Shown one piece after another: positions 45,219 through 53,660 of a DNA stretch of 64,000 bases. A program made the translations under genes and the position numbers. The stretch lies in IMG/VR virus record IMGVR_UViG_3300046820_002141, positions 1 through 64,000 of that record. One strand, given 5' to 3'. Within the stretch, counting starts at the first letter, position 1. Each line of letters opens with the position of its first letter. The DNA comes from a virus. The notes under the pieces were generated by a model, which worked only from the letters and a program-made list of their open reading frames with translations, ran no database searches and was not told the DNA's origin.

Positions 45219-45227
45219 TATAAATAT
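45219..45227 (-). promoter_or_regulatory. ATATTTATA motif before the secreted nuclease gene
   Basis: Exact minus-sense nonamer, 18 bases before the ATG at 45200. It probably drives the nuclease-subtilase pair, since only 27 bases without a motif separate those two genes. Confidence 0.5.
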
Positions 45228-45291
45228 CGTTGTTTAAGTTTGGTGACTCTTGTGTTAAACCACTTTATGTCGAATCATAATAAGGTTTCGT

Positions 45292-45702
45292 CTACTTTTC
45301 TATTACAACTTGGTTTTCACCCACTTTGAATCTATAAAGGTCTGATTGTCTGAATACAGTTATTACTACAAGTTTCCAATAAGTACCTGTTTGTTTTTCA
45401 GGTGAAACCGCCATCGCAAGTTCCCACCTGTTAGATACTAGAACAAATGGCTCACTTTCTTCAATTTCACCATTTATGATTTTTTCAGCAATATCTCTTT
45501 TAAACATTCGTATGAATTCCACAATTTCTGAGTTAGATACCGGTCTCTGATTATAGTCCTCTAAGTCTCTTCCCCCGCCTCTGTAATTGGAATGTTTCGT
45601 AGTGATAATATCAAAACCAAAAACAATTTCAAAATTAGTTGATATTTGACCTATCTTCTTTTCAAGAATTAGATGTTTTTTTATAGTCTCTCTAAGATTC
45701 AT
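45292..45702 (-). CDS. Tagged hypothetical protein, 136 aa
   Basis: Begins 'MNLRETIKKHLILEKKIGQ', closely resembling the T4 internal-protein capsid-targeting peptide in layout: a short amphipathic helix ending I-L-E. The remaining ~117 residues form an alpha/beta domain ('YWKLVVITVFRQSDLYRFKV') that I do not recognise. It lies directly downstream of the major capsid gene behind a terminator and its own motif. Its position makes a packaged head protein the best guess. Confidence 0.65.
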   Translation of the reverse strand: MNLRETIKKHLILEKKIGQISTNFEIVFGFDIITTKHSNYRGGGRDLEDYNQRPVSNSEIVEFIRMFKRDIAEKIINGEIEESEPFVLVSNRWELAMAVSPEKQTGTYWKLVVITVFRQSDLYRFKVGENQVVIEK

Positions 45703-45706
45703 ATTA

Positions 45707-45715
45707 TATAAATAT
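45707..45715 (-). promoter_or_regulatory. ATATTTATA motif before the 45702 gene
   Basis: Exact minus-sense nonamer, 4 bases before the ATG at 45702, and following the capsid-gene terminator. If it is a promoter -10 element, the transcript would be leaderless or nearly so. Confidence 0.5.
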
Positions 45716-45734
45716 TTTGTTAAATAAAAGATAA

Positions 45735-45763
45735 TAAAAAAGGGACGATTTCTCGTCCCTTTT
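45735..45763 (-). terminator. Terminator after the major capsid gene
   Basis: GGGACGA / TTTC / TCGTCCC 7-bp stem with a 4-base loop; in the minus sense it is followed by a run of T. It lies 20 bases after the capsid stop at 45783. Confidence 0.88.
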
Positions 45764-45782
45764 AAATATACTATAGATAAGA

Positions 45783-47645
45783 TTATCTAAGTTCTTGTAA
45801 ATCAAATGTACGTACACCATCAACTGTGATACGTCCGTAGAAACGGTTATTAACCATCTTCTTAGCATAACGTGTCATGATACCCTTAATAGGTGTAAAG
45901 TTGAATGGATTGTACATAGTTGGAGTTAATTGAAGTGGTACATACGGTGCGTAAATGTAACCAGTGTCAAGTAACGATGTACCTTTGTGACCAATCAATA
46001 CTTGGTTTGGTGGGAAGTATGGGTCACGATAAACCTGGTAACGACCAGCTAAAGTACCCACTCTTTCAATACCCATGTTGTATTGGTCTTGCTCAGGTGA
46101 TGCATTAGAAACGTGGAAGTATTCTAAGTCATCAAAGATTGCAGAAACCTCAGATGATACAACAATCCAGTTAGCTCCACCACGAAGTGTTGACTTGTGG
46201 ATTTGAGCCGACAATTGGTTGATTGCCGTAATCAAAGTTTGGTTCCAATCTTTCTGAGTGTAAGATGTAGTTTGAGAAACTCTTCTCCAACCGTTGTAGT
46301 CCCAACGTAAGTTCCAAGCGGCACCCTTACGAAGGTCACGAAGAATTTCACGGTCAATTTCTGCCGCTACTTGCTCTGACAATAAAGCCGTCAATTCAGC
46401 TTCCGCATCAATGTTGTGGAATGCCGCAACGTCTTGAGCGAGTTCTGGAGACCACTGAGCTCTTAATTTTCTTTCAGCAACTGAAACAGTTACAGACTCA
46501 AGGTCAAAAGAAACCTCACCGATTTGGTCTTCAAATTCTAAGTTCTTGTAACGTCTGAACACAGCACTAAAGTCATTTGGTCCTAAACCGTCAATAGTGG
46601 TACCAGTGTAACCATCTAATGATGTTGAATCACAATTAGCACATGCAGGACAAGAAAGGTCAACTTCAACATAAATGCAACCAGTTGGGTCACAGATATT
46701 GTTGTAATAACCATTGTTACCTTCAGAAGGCCATGCCGCTTGTGCACGTGAAGAAAGACCTGATACGATACCTTGTCCGTATTGTTGAGTTACCACTCTG
46801 AACAATAAAGAATTAGGATTACCAAGTGCATCAAATGCGTTTTGGCAACCACCATCTTCCCATCCTGAAGTATTAGCAAATACTCTCAAATCAGACAAGA
46901 AAGTTTCTGAATCGTATTCATTACCGTCAGGTCCGATAAGTTTACCGTTACCTACATTAGCAAAACCACAGAATTTAACGATAGCTTTTCTAACGTTAAG
47001 TGTGTCAAATTCATTAGTGTAGTCAACCAAAGTACCGGCAGACCAAATCTGAACTGTACCTGTTACTGTAACTGCAGACCACTGACCTTTTGAGTAGTCG
47101 AATAAACCTGGAGGGTCTAATTGACCTTCATTACCTTCGTAGAATAAATCATAAAGATTCTTACCAAATTGGTTACCAACTGTATAACCAGCGTTAGGAT
47201 TACCAGGGTAGTTACCAGGACCTCCTACAGGAGATAAGTGACTTCCTGATGCTCCATCATAATCCGCAGAACCTAACTGAGCAGTTTCGTAAGGATTACC
47301 ACCACTGTAAGCTTGAATCTTTGGTACAAAGTAGAACAATTTACCGATAGGTAAGTTCATAGCTTGTACTGATACGATGTCATTAGCAAGTAATTTTGAG
47401 AATACACGTCTAACGATTGGGAATACAACAGTTTCAAATGAACCTGAAGAACCGTCAGAAGTTGCTTCGTTAATCAAATGTGACGCTTGGTTTTCATATA
47501 ACTGCGCAACATTTTCTTTTAGGTGACCACGAAGGCCTTCAAGGAACCCTAATTTGTCCCATTTGTTAATAGTATCTTCTTTGATAACTTTAAGGTGCTT
47601 AAGACCGATGTTACCAACAAGACCTGATTCTAATAATGCTCCCAT
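45783..47645 (-). CDS. Major capsid protein, T4 gp23-like
   Basis: A 620-residue homologue of T4 gp23 (521 residues). Shared elements: the N-terminal helical prodomain with 'LYENQ', cleavage site 'HLINE|ATSDG' after Glu60 (T4 'FLTE|A'), 'VVFPIVRRVFSKLLANDIVS', 'LRAQWSPELAQDVAAFHNID', 'GRYQVYRDPYF' and 'GYIYAPYVPLQLTPTMYNPF'. It forms the hexamer lattice of the prohead and would be trimmed by the protease at 49580. It carries extra sequence compared with T4, including a Cys cluster 'CPACANC' (about 46645). No nonamer precedes it; it probably shares the scaffold transcript, 26 bases upstream. Confidence 0.95.
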   Translation of the reverse strand: MGALLESGLVGNIGLKHLKVIKEDTINKWDKLGFLEGLRGHLKENVAQLYENQASHLINEATSDGSSGSFETVVFPIVRRVFSKLLANDIVSVQAMNLPIGKLFYFVPKIQAYSGGNPYETAQLGSADYDGASGSHLSPVGGPGNYPGNPNAGYTVGNQFGKNLYDLFYEGNEGQLDPPGLFDYSKGQWSAVTVTGTVQIWSAGTLVDYTNEFDTLNVRKAIVKFCGFANVGNGKLIGPDGNEYDSETFLSDLRVFANTSGWEDGGCQNAFDALGNPNSLLFRVVTQQYGQGIVSGLSSRAQAAWPSEGNNGYYNNICDPTGCIYVEVDLSCPACANCDSTSLDGYTGTTIDGLGPNDFSAVFRRYKNLEFEDQIGEVSFDLESVTVSVAERKLRAQWSPELAQDVAAFHNIDAEAELTALLSEQVAAEIDREILRDLRKGAAWNLRWDYNGWRRVSQTTSYTQKDWNQTLITAINQLSAQIHKSTLRGGANWIVVSSEVSAIFDDLEYFHVSNASPEQDQYNMGIERVGTLAGRYQVYRDPYFPPNQVLIGHKGTSLLDTGYIYAPYVPLQLTPTMYNPFNFTPIKGIMTRYAKKMVNNRFYGRITVDGVRTFDLQELR

Positions 47646-47671
47646 TGTTTTAATTTTTATTTATTTTAAGT

Positions 47672-49228
47672 TTATTTTAATTTTGCCATCAAGTCTTTCA
47701 TTCTCAGGAATTGAGGATTTTCATAAGTTTTTGACTCAATTAAGTTAACCGCAGAACCTGTAGCTGGAGCTGATTCAATTTTACGCTCTATCGACTCGTT
47801 CATTGGTTGACCTTGTACCGTTGAAAGTTCATCCTTGATTGTTTTATACAAATTTTTAGATTCTTTAATAGTTTCAACACCATCAAATCTTTTCAAGATA
47901 TTAATTTTTTCTTGTTTAGATGTTGAGTGTTCAGTAAACAAACGTGTCGCGTAAGCTAAATTTGAATTAAATACGGCAACTTCGTTTAATTTATTTCTGA
48001 ACACATTAAGTGCCTTTCTATACTCTTCGTTTTTCTCTCTAAGAATTTGTAATTCTGAAGAATCTACAGACTCAACTTTTAAGTGACGTGGTGCGGCTTT
48101 AGGTTTGTTCAAACCTTTTCTACCCCATCTCTTACCACTACCAAGTGTTCTTGAAGCTTCATTTGCTTCCACTTTCTTAGGCTTGTGTTTAAATTCACCA
48201 TCAAGAGTTTCCTTATCTTTGTATACATTAACTTTTTTAGCATTACCTGTACCCATAGTTTTGTCGGCACTCTTTTTAACTACTTTAAACCCTTGGCCTT
48301 GATTTGGATTTTTATTATATGAGAATTTTGGTTTACCCATACCCTTACCTTTGGCGTTAAATCCTTTTTTAGACTCTTCTAAAGATTCATTGTATTCTTC
48401 ATACTCTTCTTCTCCTTCTTCGCCTTCTTCTTCAGACATTTCGATTTCATACATTACCTCGTCTTCTTCAGACATTGGTTCAATGTCATCATCTGTAGGT
48501 TCAGACATTTCGATTTCGTACATAATTTCTTCACCTTCAGATTCTTCTTCATAAGACTCTTCATCTTCGTCTTCTTCATCTTCAGGATAGTCCATATACA
48601 CTTCGCCTTTGTCATATTTATCGCCAAATTTTTCTCTAGCTCTAGAAGCGATATTATCCCAAGGATTTTCTTCCTCTTCATCTTCAGAATCTTCGTCATC
48701 CCACATCTTACCAACGATATCGTCGATTGATTCATCGGTTGACCATGATTCTTCCATTTCTTGGGGAAGTTCTTCTTCATAGAACTCTTCTTCCATATCA
48801 GATTCACCTACAATCATGTATTCGTTTTCATCATCTTTAAGGTTGATGTTACCAGCATCGTCTTTTGTAACAATGATGTTATCATCAGGTCCCATAAGTT
48901 GGAATACACGAAGTACTTCTTCGTCTGATTTGTCGGTAAGGTCGATAGGTTCTTCCATATCTTCCTCTTCATCATCAGTATCCATGTCCATACCCATTTC
49001 CATGTCATCAGAGTCCATTTCGTCATCTGTTTCCATTTCAGGTTCTTCCATGTCTACGTCAGTCATTTCAATCTCATCTTCTTGTTCAGATAGAGATTCT
49101 TTTACTAATTCTTTGATTTCTTCCTTCATAGTAGAAGCAAGTATTCCTTTTGCATTTTCAGCAACCGCTTCTTCCAAATTTTTCATTTGGATGATTGCTT
49201 CCTCAACAATTGATTTTTCTTTTGCCAT
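47672..49228 (-). CDS. Scaffold / prohead core protein, T4 gp22-like by position
   Basis: A 518-residue, extremely acidic protein (Glu/Asp/Met runs from about 45 to 290) with a basic middle (about 290-385) and helical C-terminal part. It lies between protease and capsid genes, where T4 keeps gene 22, the main scaffold core. It contains several (I/L)-x-E sites, such as 'NLIESKTYENP' near the end, suited to digestion by the prohead protease during maturation. Its length is nearly twice that of T4 gp22. The call rests on position and composition, as sequence similarity of cores is low. Confidence 0.75.
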   Translation of the reverse strand: MAKEKSIVEEAIIQMKNLEEAVAENAKGILASTMKEEIKELVKESLSEQEDEIEMTDVDMEEPEMETDDEMDSDDMEMGMDMDTDDEEEDMEEPIDLTDKSDEEVLRVFQLMGPDDNIIVTKDDAGNINLKDDENEYMIVGESDMEEEFYEEELPQEMEESWSTDESIDDIVGKMWDDEDSEDEEEENPWDNIASRAREKFGDKYDKGEVYMDYPEDEEDEDEESYEEESEGEEIMYEIEMSEPTDDDIEPMSEEDEVMYEIEMSEEEGEEGEEEYEEYNESLEESKKGFNAKGKGMGKPKFSYNKNPNQGQGFKVVKKSADKTMGTGNAKKVNVYKDKETLDGEFKHKPKKVEANEASRTLGSGKRWGRKGLNKPKAAPRHLKVESVDSSELQILREKNEEYRKALNVFRNKLNEVAVFNSNLAYATRLFTEHSTSKQEKINILKRFDGVETIKESKNLYKTIKDELSTVQGQPMNESIERKIESAPATGSAVNLIESKTYENPQFLRMKDLMAKLK

Positions 49229-49247
49229 TTTTTGGTTTTAATTTTTA

Positions 49248-49256
49248 TATAAATAT
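49248..49256 (-). promoter_or_regulatory. ATATTTATA motif before the scaffold gene
   Basis: Exact minus-sense nonamer, 19 bases before the ATG at 49228, downstream of the terminator at 49309-49336. Confidence 0.55.
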
Positions 49257-49308
49257 TGTACAAATTCAAAAAAATTATCTATAATTGATATTTTGAATTA
49301 AATAAAAT

Positions 49309-49336
49309 AAAAAAAGGAGGGATAAACCCTCCTTTT
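49309..49336 (-). terminator. Terminator between the 49574 gene and the scaffold gene
   Basis: GGAGGG / ATAAA / CCCTCC 6-bp stem with A-run and T-run flanks; in the minus sense it ends in a T-run. The 130-base gap 49229-49358 holds only this and the promoter-like motif. Confidence 0.85.
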
Positions 49337-49358
49337 CTTTCTTATTGTTATACTAAGA

Positions 49359-49574
49359 TTATTCTATCACTTCATCAATCTTACTTTCATCAATTGCGGT
49401 TATTCTCCAATCTTCAGAATAATTTTCAAAAACTTTAGTCACTTTTGCTTCTACATCTGTTGGTGAATAACCTTTAACTAATTTTTCTTGTCTTAGTTTT
49501 TTAATTTTACCTGTCTCTGGGTCAGGCATGTCTGTCGTAATTTTTGCTACAAAATATTTTTCGTCCATATTCAT
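49359..49574 (-). CDS. Small protein, DUF4494-like
   Basis: A 71-residue protein ('KYFVAKITTDMPDPETGKIK', 'EKLVKGYSPTDVEAKV') with the pattern of DUF4494, a small family typical of Bacteroidota: a strand, a Lys-rich turn and 'A.s..eAea.v'. It starts 5 bases after the protease stop and is closed by a terminator. Function unknown; position suggests a head-assembly helper. The family match is tentative. Confidence 0.5.
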   Translation of the reverse strand: MNMDEKYFVAKITTDMPDPETGKIKKLRQEKLVKGYSPTDVEAKVTKVFENYSEDWRITAIDESKIDEVIE

Positions 49575-49579
49575 TGTTT

Positions 49580-50305
49580 TTAATATTTCAAATAATCGTT
49601 TAATTTTTTCATTAAGTCAAGTGACTTGTTTGAACTTTCTCCAGAAGTTCTTTCGGATTTCATTTTTTTTTCATCATCTAAATTTTCCTCAAAATTAAAT
49701 CTATCATTTGGCTCCAAGAATAAATAAGCACCAGGTGTAGATGGTGACCATACAAGGTCAAAACAGATTAATTCAAAATCATCCTGAACTTCATTTTGTT
49801 CTCCCACTTTTTTTAATGACCCAACACCACGAGATGATATACCTAAAGTAACTCCTTGTCTTAATAGATTTGCCGCTTGGTCTCCCTTAGTTGAGACAAT
49901 TCCTCTTTCGTGAAATCCTGGTGAAGTTAACAATTTTAATTTCCCCATCAAAACAGGACCTTCCCACCAGATTTCAGTTATCGCATGCGAAACCCTATCT
50001 AAGTCAACAAGTGAAGACTCAGGATGGTTAAGCTCAGATAAAGCAATACCCTTATCAATCATTTTTGTATAATTGTTAGCTTCTCTTTTTAATATTTTTT
50101 CAGGATATATTCTACCGTTTCTATTCGGAGTATTATACTTTTGTAAAACCGCATAAAACTCGAATGGTTTTGAGTGGTCTAACATTCCTTTAGATTCACG
50201 TATTAAATTAGCATTACGCTCATCTGTTGGTGATATGTACCCAGCATCGTATTCAACAAGTATCCCTTTTCCAACTTGACCTGGCTGTATGATTTGATGA
50301 TTCAT
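49580..50305 (-). CDS. Prohead protease, T4 gp21-like (S77 type)
   Basis: A 241-residue serine protease of the T4 prohead type. Visible signature regions are 'RNGRIYPEKIL' (about 62-72), His94 in 'ELNHPESSL', 'GKLKLLTSPGFHERG' and 'LGISSRGVGS' (about 154-163, nucleophile Ser157 or Ser158). It would cleave scaffold, capsid and targeted internal proteins after (L/I)-x-E. The C-terminal ~35 residues are acidic and Ser-rich, possibly removed by self-cleavage. It is the key link to the tagged proteins in this window. Confidence 0.93.
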   Translation of the reverse strand: MNHQIIQPGQVGKGILVEYDAGYISPTDERNANLIRESKGMLDHSKPFEFYAVLQKYNTPNRNGRIYPEKILKREANNYTKMIDKGIALSELNHPESSLVDLDRVSHAITEIWWEGPVLMGKLKLLTSPGFHERGIVSTKGDQAANLLRQGVTLGISSRGVGSLKKVGEQNEVQDDFELICFDLVWSPSTPGAYLFLEPNDRFNFEENLDDEKKMKSERTSGESSNKSLDLMKKLNDYLKY

Positions 50306-50319
50306 CTTTAATTTTTCTT

Positions 50320-50328
50320 TATAAATAT
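50320..50328 (-). promoter_or_regulatory. ATATTTATA motif before the prohead protease gene
   Basis: Exact minus-sense nonamer, 14 bases before the ATG at 50305, overlapping the stop codon of the preceding gene. Confidence 0.52.
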
Positions 50329-50798
50329 TAAAGATTATCGGTTTCTGTTTTATCTACCTTAGTTTTTTTAGTTTTAGTTAGATGAAATTTAAAATATTCG
50401 TTGTTTGTAAAATTATCTTGAAACACCTGTTTACATACTTTCTTTAAAGCGTCCTTAATTCTTTTTGATTTAAAATCTGTTTCTGAACCTGATAAATAAA
50501 AATTAACTTCTAAGTTTAAAAATGATTTTTTACCTTTTTGTAGTCCGCTGGACCTTAAATCCAAATCAACAATAAATTTGTTGTCAAATAAAATTTTATC
50601 TAATGATTCTAAAACTGAATGTTTTATAGACCTGCTTAAATTTAAAACTATCCTATTCCAATTTTCTGAGTTTATTTTGGGGTCAACCCATGTTTGAATG
50701 TTGAGGTATAGTGATTTTAAATTAACCGAATCAACTGTGCCATAGATTACCTTGGCAGTTTTGAACCCCTGAATTTGCGAGGTCTTCCCCTTTTTCAT
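50328..50798 (-). CDS. Hypothetical head-region protein, 156 aa
   Basis: A basic alpha/beta protein ('KVIYGTVDSVNLKSLYLNIQ') of unknown family. I use ATG 50798; a TTG immediately before it would add one residue. It lies between portal and protease genes, where T4 has the small core genes 67 and 68, but I see no sequence similarity to those. No membrane segment or tag. The 93 bases upstream contain the divergent bS21 promoter region. Confidence 0.6.
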   Translation of the reverse strand: MKKGKTSQIQGFKTAKVIYGTVDSVNLKSLYLNIQTWVDPKINSENWNRIVLNLSRSIKHSVLESLDKILFDNKFIVDLDLRSSGLQKGKKSFLNLEVNFYLSGSETDFKSKRIKDALKKVCKQVFQDNFTNNEYFKFHLTKTKKTKVDKTETDNL

Positions 50799-50840
50799 CA
50801 ACTTTTCATATTATACAAGTTTATTTTTAAAAAAAATAAG

Positions 50841-50848
50841 TATATTTG
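50841..50848 (+). promoter_or_regulatory. Possible host-type promoter for bS21
   Basis: TATATTTG exactly fits the Bacteroidota -7 consensus TAnnTTTG, 43 bases before the ATG at 50892. No clear -33 TTG element is visible at the expected distance, so confidence is modest. It differs from the ATATTTATA elements used by the surrounding genes. Confidence 0.4.
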
Positions 50849-50891
50849 TATCGATAGTCAAAAAAAATTTATTTATAGATATTTCTAATAT

Positions 50892-51083
50892 ATGATAATA
50901 GTTAAGTTAGATAAAAATACAAACATTGAGAGGGCACTTAAAATTCTCAAGAGCAAGGTTATTAGAACAAAACAAACTGCTGAGTTGGTTAATAGAAAAG
51001 AATATACCAAAAAATCTGTTAAAAAGAGAGATATTCTTAAAAAAGCCAAATACGTTCAAAAAAAGAAAGATTCCGAAAATTAA
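50892..51083 (+). CDS. rpsU: Ribosomal protein bS21 homologue
   Basis: A 63-residue basic protein with the bS21 pattern over its full length, and specifically the Bacteroidota form: 'MIIVKLDKNTNIERALKILK' (start strand and first helix), then 'RKEYTKKSVKKRDILKKAKY' and a Lys-rich tail. bS21 joins the small subunit late, near the 3' end of 16S rRNA, and helps hide the anti-Shine-Dalgarno sequence in Flavobacterium ribosomes. A phage copy could replace the host protein and alter which mRNAs are translated. It is alone on the plus strand within the head cluster, ends 4 bases into the convergent gene and has a host-like -7 element upstream. Confidence 0.85.
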   Translation: MIIVKLDKNTNIERALKILKSKVIRTKQTAELVNRKEYTKKSVKKRDILKKAKYVQKKKDSEN

Positions 51084-51802
51084 AGGCTTTCGTTTAATCC
51101 CTTTAATTTGAAGAATGACAATTTGTTATACGTCTCAGAATCAACTTTTGTTATTGTTTCCTCGACTCTATTTAAAGTGTCAGTATCTGTCGTGCTTTCT
51201 TTTAATGAAGTTAATTTTGATTTAACCTCATCTTTGATTGATTCAAATTGTGGCTCTAATTCAGAATCCTCAGTTTTCAAAAATTTAATTAATTCCTGTC
51301 TATCTGATTCGTTTAAATTTTCCACATAGTTTGAAAATGTTTTATTTGCAATATTAACCATTGTTGATATTGGTAACTTAACAGTTTCTTTATTTTTAGT
51401 TACGGGTGACCTAGATAAATTTTCAGAAATTATTTTTTTACTTTTTAAACGAGATTCAATTGTTAGAACGTCAGTTGAAAATAAATTATCAATATTCTCG
51501 TATTTATTTTCACACTTAACAGTTGAGACCCACGACTTTAATTTAGATATTGTTGATTCATCAATTTTGTTTATAGTGTTTTCATAAATTGTAATACACT
51601 CATAAATGTAATCATTAACCAAAGATTCACTTAAACCTTTATTAGAACTCATCTCATCATATAGATAAAACAATTTACTAATATTTTTATTACCTAAAAC
51701 TAAAGATTTAAAATTCTTCATTTCAGATTTAAAAGTATTATTAGAATAAGATTCAAGTAACTTTTCTTCAATCTTTGATTTAATATTTCCGAACTTAATC
51801 AT
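51080..51802 (-). CDS. Hypothetical head-region protein, 240 aa
   Basis: A predominantly helical, Ser/Lys/Glu-rich protein between portal and protease genes. Sequence runs such as 'NESDRQELIKFLKTEDSELE' and 'VEETITKVDSETYNKL' suggest long helices. It ends 'LKGLNESL', an L-N-E site. By position it may be a core or assembly protein like T4 gp67/68, though the sequence gives no proof. It overlaps the convergent bS21 gene by 4 bases. Confidence 0.65.
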   Translation of the reverse strand: MIKFGNIKSKIEEKLLESYSNNTFKSEMKNFKSLVLGNKNISKLFYLYDEMSSNKGLSESLVNDYIYECITIYENTINKIDESTISKLKSWVSTVKCENKYENIDNLFSTDVLTIESRLKSKKIISENLSRSPVTKNKETVKLPISTMVNIANKTFSNYVENLNESDRQELIKFLKTEDSELEPQFESIKDEVKSKLTSLKESTTDTDTLNRVEETITKVDSETYNKLSFFKLKGLNESL

Positions 51803-51815
51803 TTTCTTTTTTTAT

Positions 51816-51824
51816 TATAAATAT
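51816..51824 (-). promoter_or_regulatory. ATATTTATA motif before the 51802 gene
   Basis: Exact minus-sense nonamer, 13 bases before the ATG at 51802 and touching the portal stop codon. Confidence 0.52.
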
Positions 51825-53623
51825 CAATCTCTTAGAAGTTTTTCTAACTGAGATTCCATTTGACCCAATGAATTTCTAGCCTTGGATAAATCTATATAAG
51901 ATTCTTCGTCAATAAGGGAATCACTTTCTAATAGAATATTTAAATTATCCCTATTAAATGATTCCGGTGTCACTCCTCCTTCCACAGGTGCCGGTGGTGG
52001 GGGTAATTCAGCTCCTCCGGCCTCACCACCAGGAGGTGGAGGAGGAGTTGCGGCTGATGAAGCGGTCGCTCCTGAACCAGGACCACCGTATAATTTATCA
52101 ACATTATCAAATACTCCAGTGTGAGCAATTATTGTTGCAGTGTTTGTTAATTCAGCACCAACTGCCTTTTCAATTCGCTGTTGTTGTAAATCAAGTTTAA
52201 TTTCTTCATCAGAGAAACCTAAAATATGTTTCTTAGCCCAAGAAACCGATACCGGAGCTATACCTTCAATAGCGGTAACCGCATCTTTGTATAATAACAT
52301 TTTTTCTTTCCAAACATCGATTTTGAGTAAGTCAGCTTGGGTAGATGGATTAGTTAATCCTAAAGTAAAATTGTTTAACTCATCCTCAAAACCTAATAGA
52401 AATAAGTGAATAATAGCAACCTTATTTAACTCCGCAATCATACACTTTTGAATTCTATTAATAGTACGAGCGAAACGAATGTCCTGTAATGATAAGTTTT
52501 TACCTTCTCCTACGACTTCTTCAAAACCTAAAAACGCTTTTGGTACACGAAGCGCAGTTAATAGTTTCTTTTGAATATATTCAATATCTGCAATTTCAGA
52601 TAAATTTTGAGCACCTGCTAAAGTTTCGATTGGAGATGCTTGTGCTGGGTCACGAACTGGAATAAAATAATCCTGGTCAACCGCCATTTGGTTAAATCTC
52701 AAATCAACATTACCCGTTTGACTGTCAACGACTTGACTTCTCTTAAATTTGTTGGCAACACGTTGTACATACGCCTCAACATCTTTATCGTCCATATTAC
52801 CAACAAACACTTTAAACACTCTTCTTTCAGGTGCCCTTGATGTTCTGTATATCAACATAGCATCTTCAGATAACAATAATTGTTTCCAAATACGACGAGC
52901 CTTTTCAAGCATAGAAGTTCCATATGGAAGTTTTCTATCGTCACCCATTAATCTAAAGTGAGCTATTTCCCATGAATTAAACTCCATGTCCTTAGCCTTC
53001 CATTTAAATCTTAAACCTCTGTTTTCTTTGGGTTCCTCAACGTTCTGAGATTTTGCCGGCATACCTCTTTCCAAACGTTCAATTTCAATATTTGGAAGTT
53101 GCATACATCCAACAACTCCTTTATCAGAATCTAATTTTAAATAAACAAAATTATCACCATATTTACATGTGTTTCTTGTCCACATTGGTAAATTGGTATT
53201 AACATCAAGTACATTATTAAACAAATCCGCCAAAATCCCTTTTATTCTTTTTGATTCAGAATAAATCTGTAACATAAAACCATTTTGGTCTACAGTTGTT
53301 GATTCTTCCCCATAAATGTCCAAAGCGGCAGAAATTTCTGGTGTATATTCCATTGATTCGTAATCATAAAACGACGCCAATCTTGTTGGCTCGTAATATA
53401 CCGCTTGGGTATAAAGATTACTTTCTATTTTTGTCCACTGGTTTGCAAGATAATATGTTTGTTGAGCTTGTAATAACTCTTTTTCGTACTCTTGCTTAGA
53501 TGTGGTTTTTAATAACTCTTGTTTGTCAAACTTATATGTTGGGTAATCTTGATTAAGTAACGCATTTGGTCCAAACGCTCTTGTTAATCTTTGCCATACC
53601 GTTAACTGCTTATTATTTTCCAT
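51824..53623 (-). CDS. Portal protein, T4 gp20-like
   Basis: A 599-residue portal protein that would form the dodecameric DNA-entry vertex, connect to the tail and bind the terminase. Typical T4-portal-type segments are visible: 'EYTPEISAALDIYGEESTTV' (about 92-111), 'YGTSMLEKARRIWKQLLLSE' (about 234-253), 'LLIYRTSRAPERRVFKV' region, 'FKRSQVVDSQTGNVD' and 'IEYIQKKLLTALRVPKAFL'. The C-terminal 90 residues include a Gly/Pro-rich insert ('TPPPPPGGEAGG') and acidic helices. It lies 36 bases after the terminase stop. Confidence 0.93.
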   Translation of the reverse strand: MENNKQLTVWQRLTRAFGPNALLNQDYPTYKFDKQELLKTTSKQEYEKELLQAQQTYYLANQWTKIESNLYTQAVYYEPTRLASFYDYESMEYTPEISAALDIYGEESTTVDQNGFMLQIYSESKRIKGILADLFNNVLDVNTNLPMWTRNTCKYGDNFVYLKLDSDKGVVGCMQLPNIEIERLERGMPAKSQNVEEPKENRGLRFKWKAKDMEFNSWEIAHFRLMGDDRKLPYGTSMLEKARRIWKQLLLSEDAMLIYRTSRAPERRVFKVFVGNMDDKDVEAYVQRVANKFKRSQVVDSQTGNVDLRFNQMAVDQDYFIPVRDPAQASPIETLAGAQNLSEIADIEYIQKKLLTALRVPKAFLGFEEVVGEGKNLSLQDIRFARTINRIQKCMIAELNKVAIIHLFLLGFEDELNNFTLGLTNPSTQADLLKIDVWKEKMLLYKDAVTAIEGIAPVSVSWAKKHILGFSDEEIKLDLQQQRIEKAVGAELTNTATIIAHTGVFDNVDKLYGGPGSGATASSAATPPPPPGGEAGGAELPPPPAPVEGGVTPESFNRDNLNILLESDSLIDEESYIDLSKARNSLGQMESQLEKLLRD

Positions 53624-53651
53624 TAAGTTAATTTAAACACTTTATCAATAA

Positions 53652-53660
53652 TATAAATAC
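53652..53660 (-). promoter_or_regulatory. Near-exact ATATTTATA motif before the portal gene
   Basis: In the minus sense this reads GTATTTATA, 28 bases before the ATG at 53623 and overlapping the terminase stop codon. One mismatch from the consensus. Confidence 0.42.

Noticed and set aside
48816-49241. Ser-rich open frame opposite the scaffold gene
   Set aside because: It is the mirror of acidic GAA/GAT codons; the scaffold frame has the motif, terminator and genomic position of a real gene.
50926-51111. Second plus-strand frame overlapping bS21
   Set aside because: It overlaps bS21 in another frame, whereas bS21 matches a known family over its full length.
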